Numbered from the stretch's first letter, positions 8,638 through 19,459 are shown. The stretch: 64,000 nucleotides of DNA from Halichoerus grypus (GCF_964656455.1 NC_135725.1:46350486-46414485); one strand, 5' to 3'. The notes: generated by a model from the letters alone, not told the origin. A program made the numbers and translations.

Positions 8638-10371
8638 CCTTTTTGATAACAAAACCTTATGTAAAATGTTTCCCTCCTTCGATCTTTATTCTAAGGCCAC
8701 TCCCAGGAGAACTGAGTTATATGGAGGTTCTATAATGCTAACCTCTGTTGGTCTTTACGGTCAGCTTGTGCTCTCAATTGCTGTGGTTCTGAGGTTGATT
8801 AATTGCATCTGTTCTTGTTTGTGATTCCCAAATCCTTTTATGAAGTGAGCAAAATAATGTGTACGTCCACGGGAAGGGGGGAAGAGAAGAAGACATGGAG
8901 GGAAGAAAGAATAAAAGGAAAGTTCGAGAAACAGAACCTGGGAATAACAACACTTGTCAGGGGAACAAAACCTTACACCATGAAGATGGCTATTTCCTTT
9001 CAGTTTCTAAGGCTGAATCAGAACGAACAGCTTTGGAGAAAGCCCCAGTGGCCAATTATATTTTGACTGCAGGTTGGCTTGTTTTTGTTGCTTTTTGAAT
9101 GTGTAAGGAAATCAAGGAACGGTTGTCTCCCCCCACCCTTCACCCTCACCCACCACCCCCGTGGCCCATTGTAGCTTCATATACCGTGGCTCCACAGGTA
9201 GAGGCTTCCCATATCGTCTGTCAAAAGCTCCCCATACTGCATATTTTCCTCTACCACATTTTGGAGTAAGGTGAAGCATATGGGGAATTCGCAGGAGATC
9301 AAGTCCATCAGCTAGGCATCAATCTGTAGTGATTTGTGGCCATGTACATATAAAGAGACCATAGTTGTCTGCTAACTGCATACATATGGCATCCGGGAAC
9401 GTAAACTCACAGGCTTTGCCTTCAAACCACATGCTACCCAGGGAGGTAAAATTGTGGTTCACAACATGTGGGTTGTGACCCTGAGTAGTCCGCCAACATT
9501 TGGCAGGTGGGCTAGAGATGAATTGTGTGCCTACTGCAATTTCCTTTCTTTGGGGCTCCCGTGGGTGTATGCGCGCCCCTATTCTCTAGGCCATGATCTA
9601 TATATACCTTTATAGGGCTGCAGCAATAGTGACGGAGACCCGGCACAATATACGTACATCTTCCTGTCTTGTCACCTAGTGGGCACGTTCTTCCGTCTGT
9701 CTTTATTTTAAATACATGAGATACATGTTTATATATTGCATGGGCCTATGCAACTTTTGTAATCTCTCTCAACCATGTGTGCGTCCTAACAGCCCCTATG
9801 GGGAAACCTGACCATTTGTAAATACATATGTCTAGCCAGTGAGGTGGACTCTGACTAACATCAGGGAAATAATTTAGGACTAGAGTCCTTGTTCTGATTT
9901 AACAGAAGGGGGTGGGGGACCTCTTCGTAAGGACCTACTTGAATAGCTTTTTTTTCGCCCCACTCCCATCCAAGGGAAATTCCCGAATCTTTTCTAATAG
10001 ATTAATTACATTGTTCATTCTGTAAGTCCAAACATCAGGAGTAACTTCATCTTAGCATCATTATTAAGCTCCTTTTAGACGGGTTTATGCCCTGGTTCTG
10101 AATGACCTTGAAATGTTGCCTCTTTGCAAATGGGCAGGTTTTCATATACGCCAGGACACAGAGTCAATTGTTTTAAAATATCAATATGATATGTTTCTGC
10201 TGCTGGACTCAATTACATATTTTAACTACACTTTGCCAACGAAAATCTCTGGTTTGTTGATGGTTTCTCTGGTATGTGATGGTGTATGACCTCACTTTTC
10301 TTCAGCCTTGTGATTCCGTAATAACCTGGCAAAGTGGTCCATACCTATTTGCATCATCTTCCTGGTGTCTT
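8638..10371. other. Unassigned sequence
   Basis: A 1.7-kb stretch without a recognised repeat, exon or RNA. It includes a C-rich patch at 9128-9162 and a mixed block at 10010-10250 that looks unrepetitive and could be conserved noncoding DNA. The frames at 8803-9098 overlap each other out of phase and lack any domain. Confidence 0.4.
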
Positions 10372-10388
10372 AATACCCAGTCAGCCAT

Positions 10389-10627
10389 GGGCGCCTGGGT
10401 GGCTCAGTTGGTTAAGCGACTGCCTTCGGCTCAGGTCATGATCCTGGAGTCCCTGGATCGAGTCCCGCATCGGGCTCCCTGCTCGGCAGGGAGCCTGCTT
10501 CTCCCTATGACCCTCACCCCTCTCATGTGCTCTCTCTCTCTCTCTCATTCTCTCTGTCTCAAATAAATAAATAAAATCTTTAAAAAAAAAAATCTTAAAA
10601 AATAAAAAAAAATAAAAAAAAAAAAAA
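10389..10627 (+). mobile_element. Young carnivore SINE, long A-rich tail, 17-bp TSD
   Basis: GGGCGCCTGGGTGGCTCAG, 'GACTGCCTTCGGCTCAGG', 'GATCCTGGAGTCCCTGGATC' subtype, (CT)n, AATAAATAAATAAAATCTTT, then an extended A-rich tail with a repeated ATCTTAAAAAATAAA unit. A perfect duplication AATACCCAGTCAGCCAT lies at 10372-10388 and 10628-10644. The identical duplication indicates a recent insertion. Confidence 0.98.
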
Positions 10628-10644
10628 AATACCCAGTCAGCCAT

Positions 10645-12389
10645 AAAAATACTTAATGACAACTCAGCCCCTCGAGTTGAAGGTCTAATGGAGAACGAAA
10701 AGCATAATCTTATGCATGCTTACACATCTCTAAGGAAAAGCCTGAGCAGAATGAATTGCAGATGACTGGTACCATGAAGCAGCCACGTTTCCATAAAGCT
10801 CTGTTACAAAAACAGTGTCTTCTATACCCTTCCATGTAGCTATCAGTGTGACCTTGGGGCATTCCAGAACAGTCTAGGCAACCAACTAGGCTCAATAACC
10901 ACCTGAGGTCAGGCTGGAGACCTGATCTCTTAATATTGCCACCTATAGTTTCCCCACAGCTCTACTGGGACAGCTGCCCCAGTGAGGTCTTGCACACATC
11001 TCCCAACAAATAACAATAATATTCAGGGACTGTGTGCTATGAAATAGACCATTTTTCCCCCAAAGGAAATAGTTACAGAAACTCCACTCCATCCACGATG
11101 AAAACAACCTGGTCCGTTTTCTCTTTTCAGAGTTCAAATCTGGACCCTCTTTGTTTCAAAACCGCATTTTCACTTGCCTTCACAAAACTAAAAGCCTCAA
11201 TGAAGTTGTCCACGAAAACAGGTCATATTTTTCTCCAAACCTCCACCTCCTGTAAGACAAAGAAATGCTAGAAGCTTTGAAATGACCAATTCCTTCACTT
11301 GCACATTCTCCATTTACAATTCTCAAATACAATAAGCAAAACTTTCTTTTTGTCACAGGACTTGGGAACAAATGAAATTGTGAACGGTTTTCACATAATC
11401 TCCCCATAACTAGAGATTCTAAACAGTGTTTTCCAAGGGTCAAACCTTAGGGGTCAAAGTCCTTGGGTTTCCTCTTCTTTGGGAGACCAAGGCTTTTCTG
11501 CAACTCTTGCTCTCAGGTACAAAGACCAGCTCTGATGGGAGGGTCACAGATCTGTCAGCTACTTTTATGGTAAACCCAGTTGACTTACATATGCACTTAA
11601 GCAGGAAAGTTGAGGTTGGAGCATGCATCCTCAAGTAAAGGAGTAGGCACCCAAAATTAAAAAAAAAAAAAACCTCAACAGAAAACAAATGAGTCTGGAG
11701 AATGACAGGTTAGGCTAACTCAGAGTAGGAGGGGATAGACTGGCTGGCTGGGGCACGGGCACTTGCTGTGACCATTTTCTCAGCTCTGTGCTATTGCCCC
11801 GAGAGGGAAGGAAAGAAACACCCCTATTCTCCCTGATCCAGGTAGAGGCTGAGACCTAGAAGAAAAGCAGACTGTGACGACCTCCATTGTGGGTACAATT
11901 CAGCCTGGCAACCCAGGCCCCAACTTGTCGTGGCCCCCCACTCATGTATAGCTGGAAGCATGTGGAAGAGAAGAGCCTCCAGCAGAGGGAGGAGAGATGG
12001 TGATGCTAAGGCAGTTGCTCTAGATACGGTATCTGAATAGCAATAGACTGAAAATAAAGCATTGTGGTGGTTGCAGCATTGTGGATTCTCCCAGAAGCCC
12101 CAAAGGCCACCACCAGGGCCAGTCACCCCTGGGAACATGGACTTGTGTGGAGTTATGGAAGTGGATGCTTGCTTTGGGTCAAAGAAAGCGATTTAGGAAA
12201 GCTGCAAGATCTGGGGCAGGTGATGGGGACAGGGAGTTGTGATTTAACCACACTATTACTCTCTTGCTCTCCTGTAACCCCCAGTGTGCTAATCTTTGGG
12301 GAAATACAGGCTATCCAAGTTCCATTTCCATTTGTTTCTTGTTAAACACAGCTCATCACATTCCTATGGTCAAGACAGAGCACATTAAC
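10645..12389. other. Unassigned sequence
   Basis: No recognised repeat family, exon or RNA in about 1.7 kb apart from a short poly-A (11658-11671). Several short frames overlap on both strands (for example 11426-11688 and 11824-12138) without any domain or codon signal. Confidence 0.4.
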
Positions 12390-12519
12390 TTGCAGGAAGC
12401 AGTGTAGTACAGTGATTAAAAATTGAGATCCTAAAGTCTGAGCTAAGTTCAAATCCAAATTCTACCATGTAATTATGTGAACTTGATCAAGTGCCTTACC
12501 TTCTTGGTGCCTTGATTTT

Positions 12520-13527
12520 CTTTTTTTGTTTGTTTGTTTTCAATTTATTTTATTATGTTAATCACCATACATTACATCATTAGTTTTTGATGTAGTGTTC
12601 CATGATTCATTGTTTGCGTATAATACCCAGTGCTCCGTTCAATACATGCCCTCTTTAATACCCATCACCAGGCTAACCCATCCTCCCACCCCCTTCCCCT
12701 CTAGAACCCACAGTTTGTTTCTGAGTCCATAGGCTCTCATAGTTCGTCTCCCCCTCCAATTTCCCCCCCTTCATTTTTCCCTTCCTACTATATTCTCTTT
12801 TTTTTTTTTTTAAACATATAATGTATTATTTGTTTCAGAGGTACAGGTCTGTGATTCATCAGTCTTACACAATTCACAGTGCTCACCATAGCACATACCC
12901 TCCCCAATGTCTATCACCCAGCCACCCCATCCCTCCCACTCCCCCACTCCAGCAACCCTCAGTTCGTTTCCTGAGATTAAGAATTCCTCATATCAGTGAG
13001 ATCATATGATACTTGTCTTTCTCTGACTTATTTCGCTTAGCATAATACCCTCTAGTTCCATCTACGTCATTGCAAATGTCAAGATTTCAGGTTTTTTGAT
13101 GGCTGCATAATATTCCATTGTATATATATACACCACATCTTTTTTACCCATTCATCTGTTGATGGACATCTGGGCTCTTTCCATAGTTTGGCTATTGTGG
13201 ACATTGCTGCTATAAACGTTGGGATGCACATACCCCTTCTGATCCCTACATTTTTATCTTTGGGGTAAATACCCAGTAGTACAATTGCTGGGTCGTACGG
13301 TAGCTCTATTTTCAACTTTTTGAGGAACCTCCATACTGTTTTCCAGAGTGGCTGCACCAGCTTGCATTCCCACCAACAGTGTAGGAGGGTTCCCCTTTCT
13401 CTGCATCCTCGCCAACATCTGTCGTTCCCTGACGTTAATTTTAGCCATTCTGACTGGTGTGAGGTGGTATCTCATTGAGGTTTTGATTTAGATTTCCCTG
13501 ATGCCAAGTGATGTTGAGCACTTTTTC
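12520..13527 (-). mobile_element. 5'-inverted L1: 3' segment (minus strand)
   Basis: Reads T-rich tail, two 3'-UTR modules (about 12540-12790 and 12815-12990) and the C-terminal end of ORF2, all on the minus strand. Together with 13528-13796 it forms one insertion flanked by the perfect 14-bp duplication GGTGCCTTGATTTT (12506-12519 and 13797-13810). Minus-strand frames such as the one matching CxxxC...ECKLVQPLW zinc-knuckle sequence are decayed. Confidence 0.95.
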
Positions 13528-13796
13528 AGGGAAGCAAGGGCAAAAATGAACTATTGGGACTTCATCAAGATAAAAAGCTTTTGCACAGCAAAGGAAACAG
13601 TCAACAAAACCAAAAGACAGCTGACAGAATGCAAGAAGATATTTGCAAATGACATATCAGATAAAGGGCTAGTATCCAAAATCTATAAAGAACTTATCAA
13701 ACTCAACACCCAAAGAACAAATAATCCAATCAAGAAATGGGCAGAAGATATGAACAGACATTTTTCCAAAGAAGACCTCCAAATGGCCAACAGACA
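13528..13796 (+). mobile_element. 5'-inverted L1: inverted 5' segment (plus strand)
   Basis: ORF2 sequence in the opposite orientation to the adjoining 3' segment, from AGGGAAGCAAGGGCAAAAAT to GGCCAACAGACA. In the 15966-17893 copy the two segments are neighbours: CAACAGACA is followed two to three bases later by the GAAAAAGTGCTC at which the minus segment starts. That arrangement is the signature of twin priming. It encodes a fragment equal to ORF2 '[12 protein letters not shown]' through 'MNRHFSKED'. Confidence 0.95.
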
Positions 13797-13834
13797 GGTG
13801 CCTTGATTTTTTTATTTACATAATGAAAGCATAA

Positions 13835-14006
13835 GATATTATTTATTTTAGAGCATGTGCATGAGCTGGGGGAGGGGCAGAGGAAGAGAGAGACTCTGAG
13901 CTGAGTGTGGAGCCCAACATGGGGCTCAATCTCAGGACCCCAAGATCATGACCTGAGTCAAAATCAAGAGTCGGATGCTTAACTGACTGAGCCCCCCAGG
14001 TGCCCC
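13835..14006 (-). mobile_element. Carnivore SINE, with TSD
   Basis: Minus-strand SINE: ATTATTTATTTTAGAGCATG tail side, GAGTGTGGAGCCCAACATGG, ATCATGACCTGAGTCAAAAT, ending TGAGCCCCCCAGGTGCCCC. Perfect 13-bp duplication AATGAAAGCATAA at 13822-13834 and 14007-14019, only 12 bp beyond the L1 duplication. Confidence 0.96.
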
Positions 14007-14349
14007 AATGAAAGCATAATATTAATACCACTTCAGACTTCTGAGGGCGTAGTGAATCAACTAATATACCTAAAGAACTACAACAGTGCTGAGTAAACAG
14101 TATATTCAAGTTTTATTTGTTAAAATTGGAGACTCTTAAACAAAAAGTGCCTCAAAGGTTTCATTCACACAGTGGAAAATGTGCCAGACATGGAGCAAGG
14201 GCTGGAGATCAGCAGACAATCACATGGCTCCGTTCACGACTTTGTCAACCTCCCCTGGTAGCAGTCCAGTCTTGGGTTCATTATCCTATGCTTTTTTTTT
14301 TTCTTTATCTTGAAGTGTCTAAACTTAGATTTTGTGTGCTTTTTTTTTA

Positions 14350-14475
14350 ATATTTGTCTCCGCTTCCAAGAGCAGGGACTAGGATCTAGAGATCGTTGTA
14401 TTCCTCCTTGTCCAACCCCAAATCAACATCTTAGACGCTCAAAGAATGTTTGTTGAATGATCCCTGGTTATTTTT
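14350..14475 (+). repeat. L2 3'-end relic
   Basis: Plus-strand L2 terminus: CCAAGAGCAGGGACTAGGAT, TTGTATTCCTCCTTGTCC, GACGCTCAAAGAATGTTTGTTGAATGATCC. The last block is the characteristic end 'CTCAATAAATGTTTGTTGAATGA'. Confidence 0.65.
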
Positions 14476-15611
14476 AGTTCATTCATTCACTTTCTAGATA
14501 TTCTCATTAGAATGCAGCACAGCAGAGGGGACAAGTGGTGAGTGTTAAATATCTTAGCACCAGCAGTGCTTTCTTAAAAAAAAAAAAAAAAAACCACATG
14601 CCTCCCTGGGCTAATCCTTTCTCCAAAGGGAACCTGGAAACCCTGGTACCTTAGCCTTAAGTTGGTTTCTCATCTGAAACAGGAAAACATGGCATCCTGG
14701 TTGGCAAGCAGGTAACCTAACCTCCATTTGAAATTCTCAGAAGGATACGTTGATACTATCCGAGTGGAGGGTAGAGAGGAAGAACTTACCAGAAATAAGT
14801 GTCTATATTATACATAAAAAGCTGTTTGATTTCCAAAAGTCTTTCTGCCAGTGTTGGCTGGAAAGGGAAAGGATCCGCATGCATGTAAGCACTCCATTTG
14901 TATTGGCAAGAGGCTGCAAATCAAAAATTTTCAAAGATAAATTTTCCTCTGTGCTTGATTCTGTCAAAGGGATGTCCACTTCTCTTGTCCATAGTCACGG
15001 TCATGTTTGGGACCTACTGAGCAGGTTGGATCTAAACCAGTCGAGTCCAAGCTCTAGGACCAGCAAATGCTGAATTTACAATCCTGTACTCAGAACCCCT
15101 GAATAATTGAACTAAAAAAGACGCCAGCCTCCTGAATAATTGAAAGGCTTCTGCTGCACAAAATCCGTCTTCTCTGGCCCTGAAAAGTAGAATTGTTCTC
15201 ACCTGTGGTGGGTGGAACTGTTCGCAGAGTGGACCGCAGCAGGAAGCTTGTCAAGGCACCGGTACCAGACTGTAGGGTGATTATGCGATGTGGAAAGTAT
15301 GTGCCTGGAATGTCTTAATTATGGCTCCCTACTTGTTTGGTCCTGCAGGTAATCAGGGATGGGTTACAGGTAAACGTGACCCAGATCAATGAAGATGGAA
15401 GAGGTGGGGATGAGCACAGTGAGCCAGCAGAAGTGAGGTGTGTCTCTCACAGTCAGGCCAAACTAGAGACGGATTCACAAATGTGAGACCCAAAAGAGCC
15501 CTCCGGTCTGGGGTCTCAGGGCAGGAGGGAACCCCCCACCCCAGGCTACTCCTTTGGATGACTTTCTGCTTTTGTGTAAATCTTGCAAAGAGAACATGTC
15601 AAAGTATTCAT
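14476..15611. other. Unassigned sequence
   Basis: No recognised repeat except a poly-A of about 18 bp near 14576. A 107-codon frame at 14750-15073 and a 104-codon frame from 15438 (the latter running into a SINE) have no recognised domain. Confidence 0.4.
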
Positions 15612-15621
15612 TCATTCTTTT

Positions 15622-15796
15622 TAAAAGATTTTATTCACGAGCGAGAGAAAGAAAGCATGCATGAGCAGGAGGGGGAACAGGCAGAGGGAGAAGCAGGCTC
15701 CCCACCGAGCAGGGAGCCCAACATGGGGCTCAATCCTAGGATCATGACCTGAGCTGAAGGCAGACCCCTAACCATTTGAGCCACCCAGGCGCCCCT
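15622..15796 (-). mobile_element. Carnivore SINE, with approximate TSD
   Basis: Minus-strand SINE: TTAAAAGATTTTATTCACGAG, AGAAGCAGGCTCCCCACCGAG, ATCATGACCTGAGCTGAAGG, ending GAGCCACCCAGGCGCCCC. Flanks TTCATTCTTT and TCCATTCTTTTA are the likely duplication. Confidence 0.95.
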
Positions 15797-15965
15797 CCAT
15801 TCTTTTATGCTTTACCGAGCACCTACCATTTATACTTTATTGAGCATAAGGTATAATCTTAAACATCTTCAATAATGGCCACCATTTAATGAGCACCTTC
15901 TAGGCACCAGGCACTGTGCTAAGTTAAAGTAGGTTGTGTAATTCACTGTTAAAAGAGAAATTGAG

Positions 15966-17427
15966 AATACTCATGAAAGAAATTGAGGAAGACACAAAGA
16001 AATGGAAAAACGTTCCATGCTCATGGACTGGAAGAACAAATATTGTGAAGATGTCAATGCTATCTAGAGCAATCTACACATTCAATGCAATCCCCATCAA
16101 AATACCATCCACTTTTTTCAAAGAAATGGAACAAATAATCCTAAAATTTGTATGGAACCAGAAAAGACCCTGCATAGCCAGAGGAATGTTGAAAAAGAAA
16201 AGCAAAGCTGGCAGCATCACAATTCCGGACTTCCAGCTCTATTACAAAGCTGTCATCATCAAGACAGTATGGTACTGGCACAAAAACAGACACATAGATC
16301 AATGGAACAGAATAGAGAGCCCAGAAATGGACCCTCAACTCTATGGTCAACTAATCTTCGACAAAGCAGGAAAGAATGTCCAATGGAAAAAAGACAGTCT
16401 CTTCAACAAATGGTGTTGGGAAAATTGGACAGCCACATGCAGAAGAATGAAACTGGGCCATTTCCTTACACCACACACAAAAATAGACTCCAAATGGTTG
16501 AAAGACCTCAATGTGAGACAGGAGTCCATCAAAATCCTAAAGGAGAACACAGGCAGCAACCTCTTCGACCTCAGCCGCAGCAACTTCTTCCTAGAAACAT
16601 CGCCAAAGGCAAGGGAAGCAAGGGCAAAAATGAACTATTGGGACTTCATCAAGATAAAAAGCTTTTGCAAAGCAAAGGAAACAGTCAACAAAACCAAAAG
16701 ACAACTGACAGAATGGGAGAAGATATTTGCAAATGACATATCAGATAAAGGGCTAGTATCCAAAATCTATAAAGAACTCATCAAACTCAACACCCAAAGA
16801 ACAAAGAATCCAATCAAGAAATGGGCAGAAGACATGAACAGACATTTTTCCAAAGAAGACATCCAAATGGCCAACAGACACATGAAAAAGTGCTCAATAT
16901 CGCTCAGCATCAGGGAAATCCAAATCAAAACCTCAATGAGATACCACCTCACACCAGTCAGAATGGCTAAAATTAACAAGTCAGGAAATGACAGATGTTG
17001 GCGTGGATGCGGAGAAAGGGGAACCCTCCTACACTGTTGGTGGGAATGCAAGCTGGTGCAGCCACTCTGGAAAACAGTATGGAGATTCCTCAAAAAGTTG
17101 AAAATAGAGCTACCATATGATCCAGCAATTGCACTACTGGGTATTTACCCCAAAGATACAAAAGTAGGGATCCGAAAGGGTATGTGCACCCCAATGTTTA
17201 TAGCAGCAATGTCCACAATAGCCAAACTGTGGAAAGAGCCAAGATGTCCATCAACAGATGAATGGATAAAGAAGATGTGATATATATATACAATGGAATA
17301 TTATGCAGCCATCAAAAGGAATGAGATCTTGCCATTTGCAACGACGTGGATGGAACTGGAGGGTATTATGCTGAGCGAAATAAGTCAAACAGAGAAAGAC
17401 ATGTATCATATGACCTCACTGATATGA
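15966..17427 (+). pseudogene. L1 ORF2 C-terminal fragment with one nonsense codon
   Basis: ORF2 encodes the endonuclease/reverse transcriptase of LINE-1; this fragment keeps only its last part. Read from 15934 the frame is 448 codons to TGA at 17278-17280; the first ten or so codons are flanking MIR, so the apparent start is spurious. Visible landmarks: end of the RT/thumb region ([20 protein letters not shown]), [26 protein letters not shown], and the cysteine motif C355-x3-C359-x7-H367-x4-C372. The TGA replaces the Trp after IKKM; the same frame then continues (YIYTMEYYAAIKRNEI) to a TGA at 17425-17427, the usual end. The nearby codons are otherwise undamaged. No host function is implied. 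Confidence 0.95.
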
Positions 17428-17893
17428 GGAATTCTTAATCTCAGGAAACAAACTGAGGGTTGCTGGAGTGGGGGGTGGGGTGGGAGGGATGGGGTGACTG
17501 GGTGATGGACACTGGGGAGGGTATGTGTTTTGGTAAGCGCTGTGAATTGTGCAAGACTGTTGAATCTCAGATCTGTACCTCTGAAACAAATAATGCAATA
17601 TATGTTAAGAAAGAAAAAAAAAAGAAGAATGTAGCAGGAGGGGAAGAATGAAGGGGGGGAAATCGGAGGGGTAGACAAACCATGAGAGATGATGGACTCT
17701 GAAAAACAAACTGAGGGTTCTAGAGGGGAGGGGGGTGGGAGGATGGGTTAGCCTGGTGATGGGTATTGAGGAGGGCACGTTCTGTATGGAGCACTGGGTG
17801 TTATGCACAAACAATGAATCATGGAACACTATATCTAAAACTAATGATGTAATGTATGGGGATTAACATAACAATTAAAAAATAAAAAAAAAA
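17428..17893 (+). repeat. L1 3' UTR made of two related modules, with G-quadruplex tracts
   Basis: The first module starts near 17440 (ACAAACTGAGGGTTGCTGGA), carries G6-T-G4-T-G3-A-G3-AT-G4 at 17470-17494, and ends TCTGAAACAAATAATGCAAT then an A-rich tract (about 17610-17625). The second starts near 17700 (ACAAACTGAGGGTTCTAGAG), has another G-rich tract (about 17725-17745), and ends GAATCATGGAACACTATATC and the tail. Shared starts and G-tracts show the modules are diverged duplicates. Confidence 0.85.
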
Positions 17894-18015
17894 AGAAATT
17901 GAGGCTCAAAAAGGTTAAGTAGCTTACCCATGATTACTTAGCCAGCAGGTGGCAGGGCTGGTGTTGAGACCGAAGTCTTTTGGACACCAGAGTCCACCTT
18001 CTCTGCATCACAGTA

Positions 18016-19268
18016 TACCACCTTCCCCTTAAATCTTCTAAGGATTGCTAGCAGACACTTAGAAGTTAATGGGGGGTGGGGGGAGAAAGAAGGTAGAGAG
18101 GGAAGGCATTAGGAAGGTGTTAACACCAACTAGAGGAGACTGGGGAAGCACTGAGAACACTGTTGTACCGTGTATTTGGAATGTTTCTTGTTTCCTATTT
18201 TGCACTTCATGCTTAAGAAAGAGCACTTACCTGGCACTAGAAAGGAGTTGGGTTTTTGTTTAATAACTCTTAGTAAGACTTGCTCTCGGCAGTCTTCATG
18301 GGAATGATTCAGCTCTCTGTTCTGATGAATGATTGAGCTCTGTCTTGGTGGGCAGGTCTTCCTTGTCCTCTAGACAGATGAAATGGCATAGTTCCCATGG
18401 TGTAGAGTAATTCTCAGTTGCAGCCCTAGAGTCAGATGCTTCTGAAAGGCCATGTCCCTGGGTTCATTTATAGCAATGCTCCAGAAGACTGGGATGGAGG
18501 TGACATCCCTGTTCTATGATTTAGGAGTCCTCTCAGCTTCCCAGAAGATCCCAGGGGCCCCCAACTGGAAATGAATTTGTGGGTGGTCCAGCTGAGGCTG
18601 AATGAAAGGAGAGGCCTGGGTTCTATTTCTACCTATTCAGATTCAACTACATTTATGGGAGGCTTGACACCTGCCAAGGACTCTGATGCTTTCCCATGTT
18701 CTTTCATTTTACCCCCACACTCCTTTAGGAGGCAGGGATATTTTTCACATGTTAGGAATGGGGGGGGATGGCCTCCAAGAGATGAAGCATCCCCCTCATA
18801 GTCACAGGCACCCTTCACACCGAAAGCTTTGACCCTCCCATCCGCAGTTTTTCCTTTTCATAGACTGAGAAACCCATGAAGCCATCTGTACCAACATTTA
18901 CATTTCCCTTAGATGGGGATTCTGAGCAGCTCCTAACACCTATCCCCCTCCCCCCAGATCAAGTCATAGGTGAGCAAAATAAAAGGGGTCCTGTTCTGTG
19001 AGCTCAATGGACCATGGAAATCACAAATGAAGTTCGAGAATAAAGCAATCTATAAGGTTTAGGGAGCCAGCACACCCCTAACAAGGGCACATTTGAAGAG
19101 TTCCAGTCAGTCCCCCTTCTCTCCCTCCTCAGTTTCCTTCTAGCCCTGAGAGGGCTCTTGCTCGCATGCCTTTTGGATGCCCAAGTGTGCCTATCTGAGC
19201 TCTGTGCACATCCCTACCCAAACCGTCACCAGGAAAAAGCCCACCAGGTCCTGGAAGTGAGCTGAGGC
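18016..19268. other. Unassigned sequence; possible MIR trace
   Basis: No gene or clear repeat. The part at 18640-18790 (ACCTGCCAAGGACTCTGATG, CATTTTACCCCCACACTCC, GGAGGCAGGGATATTTTTCA) weakly resembles a reverse MIR. A G8 run lies at 18760-18769. The rest is unremarkable. Confidence 0.35.
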
Positions 19269-19270
19269 TA

Positions 19271-19459
19271 AGGTTGCCAGAAAACCTACAGGATTCCCAG
19301 TTAAATTTTAATTTCAGATAAATAATGAATCATTTTTAAGCATTAAATATGTTCTAAATATTTCATTGGACACATTTATACTAAAATTATTTTACTGCTT
19401 ATCTGAAATTCAAATATAACTGAGCATCCTGTATTTTTATTTGATAAATCTGGCAACCC
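19271..19459. mobile_element. Palindromic DNA-transposon MITE, MER53-like
   Basis: A 189-bp element that is almost one long hairpin. Its left end AGGTTGCCAG is the near-complement of its right end CTGGCAACCC. Inside, CCCAGTTAAATTTTAATTTC and AGATAAATAATGAATCATTT on the left pair with AAATTCAAATATAACTGAGC and ACTGCTTATCTGAAATTC on the right. It is flanked by TA on both sides (19269-19270 and 19460-19461), as after insertion at a TA site. The name MER53 is from memory. Confidence 0.8.

Larger units (their letters stand above)
12390..14100 (+). repeat. MIR split by an L1 and a SINE
   Basis: The left piece (12390-12519) carries GTAGTACAGTGATTAAAAAT, the MIR start, then GTTCAAATCCAAATTCTACC, TATGTGAACTTGATCAAGTG and GGTGCCTTGATTTT. 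After the L1, 13797-13834 repeats GGTGCCTTGATTTT and continues with TTACATAATG. After the SINE, 14007-14100 gives CATAATATTAATACCACTTC and CAACAGTGCTGAGTAAACAG. Three insertion events are stacked in one ancient SINE. Confidence 0.75.
15966..17893 (+). mobile_element. 5'-truncated carnivore L1, 1.9 kb, with TSD
   Basis: Contains the 3' third of ORF2, a complete two-module 3' UTR and an A-rich tail (AATTAAAAAATAAAAAAAAA). Flanked by the perfect duplication AGAAATTGAG inside a MIR. Its ORF2 reading frame is almost intact, so it is a relatively young insertion. It is 5'-truncated and lacks a promoter, ORF1, the endonuclease and most of the RT domain, so it cannot mobilise itself. Confidence 0.97.
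15865..18015 (-). repeat. MIR split by an L1
   Basis: The left part (15865-15965) has ATTTAATGAGCACCTTCTAGG and CCAGGCACTGTGCTAAGTT, the reverse MIR 3' side. The right part (17894-18015) has AGAAATTGAGGCTCAAAAAGG, TTAAGTAGCTTACCCATGAT and CAGGTGGCAGGGCTGGTG, the remainder. The L1 duplication AGAAATTGAG (15956-15965 and 17894-17903) lies in the MIR 'gaaactgagg' segment. Confidence 0.8.

Noticed and set aside
9440..9520. ACAACATGTGGGTTGTGACC as a regulatory palindrome
   Set aside because: Short and imperfect; self-complementarity of this size is expected by chance in 64 kb.
15340..15390. Splice-donor-like CCTGCAG/GTAATCAGG context as an exon edge
   Set aside because: An isolated match; no coding frame with an acceptor and no conserved peptide near it.
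15934..17280. 448-codon frame as a host gene
   Set aside because: It is L1 ORF2 (IDQWNR, CxxxCx7Hx4C, IKKM motifs), flanked by a target duplication and followed by an L1 3' UTR and A-tail. The start codon is in flanking MIR sequence.
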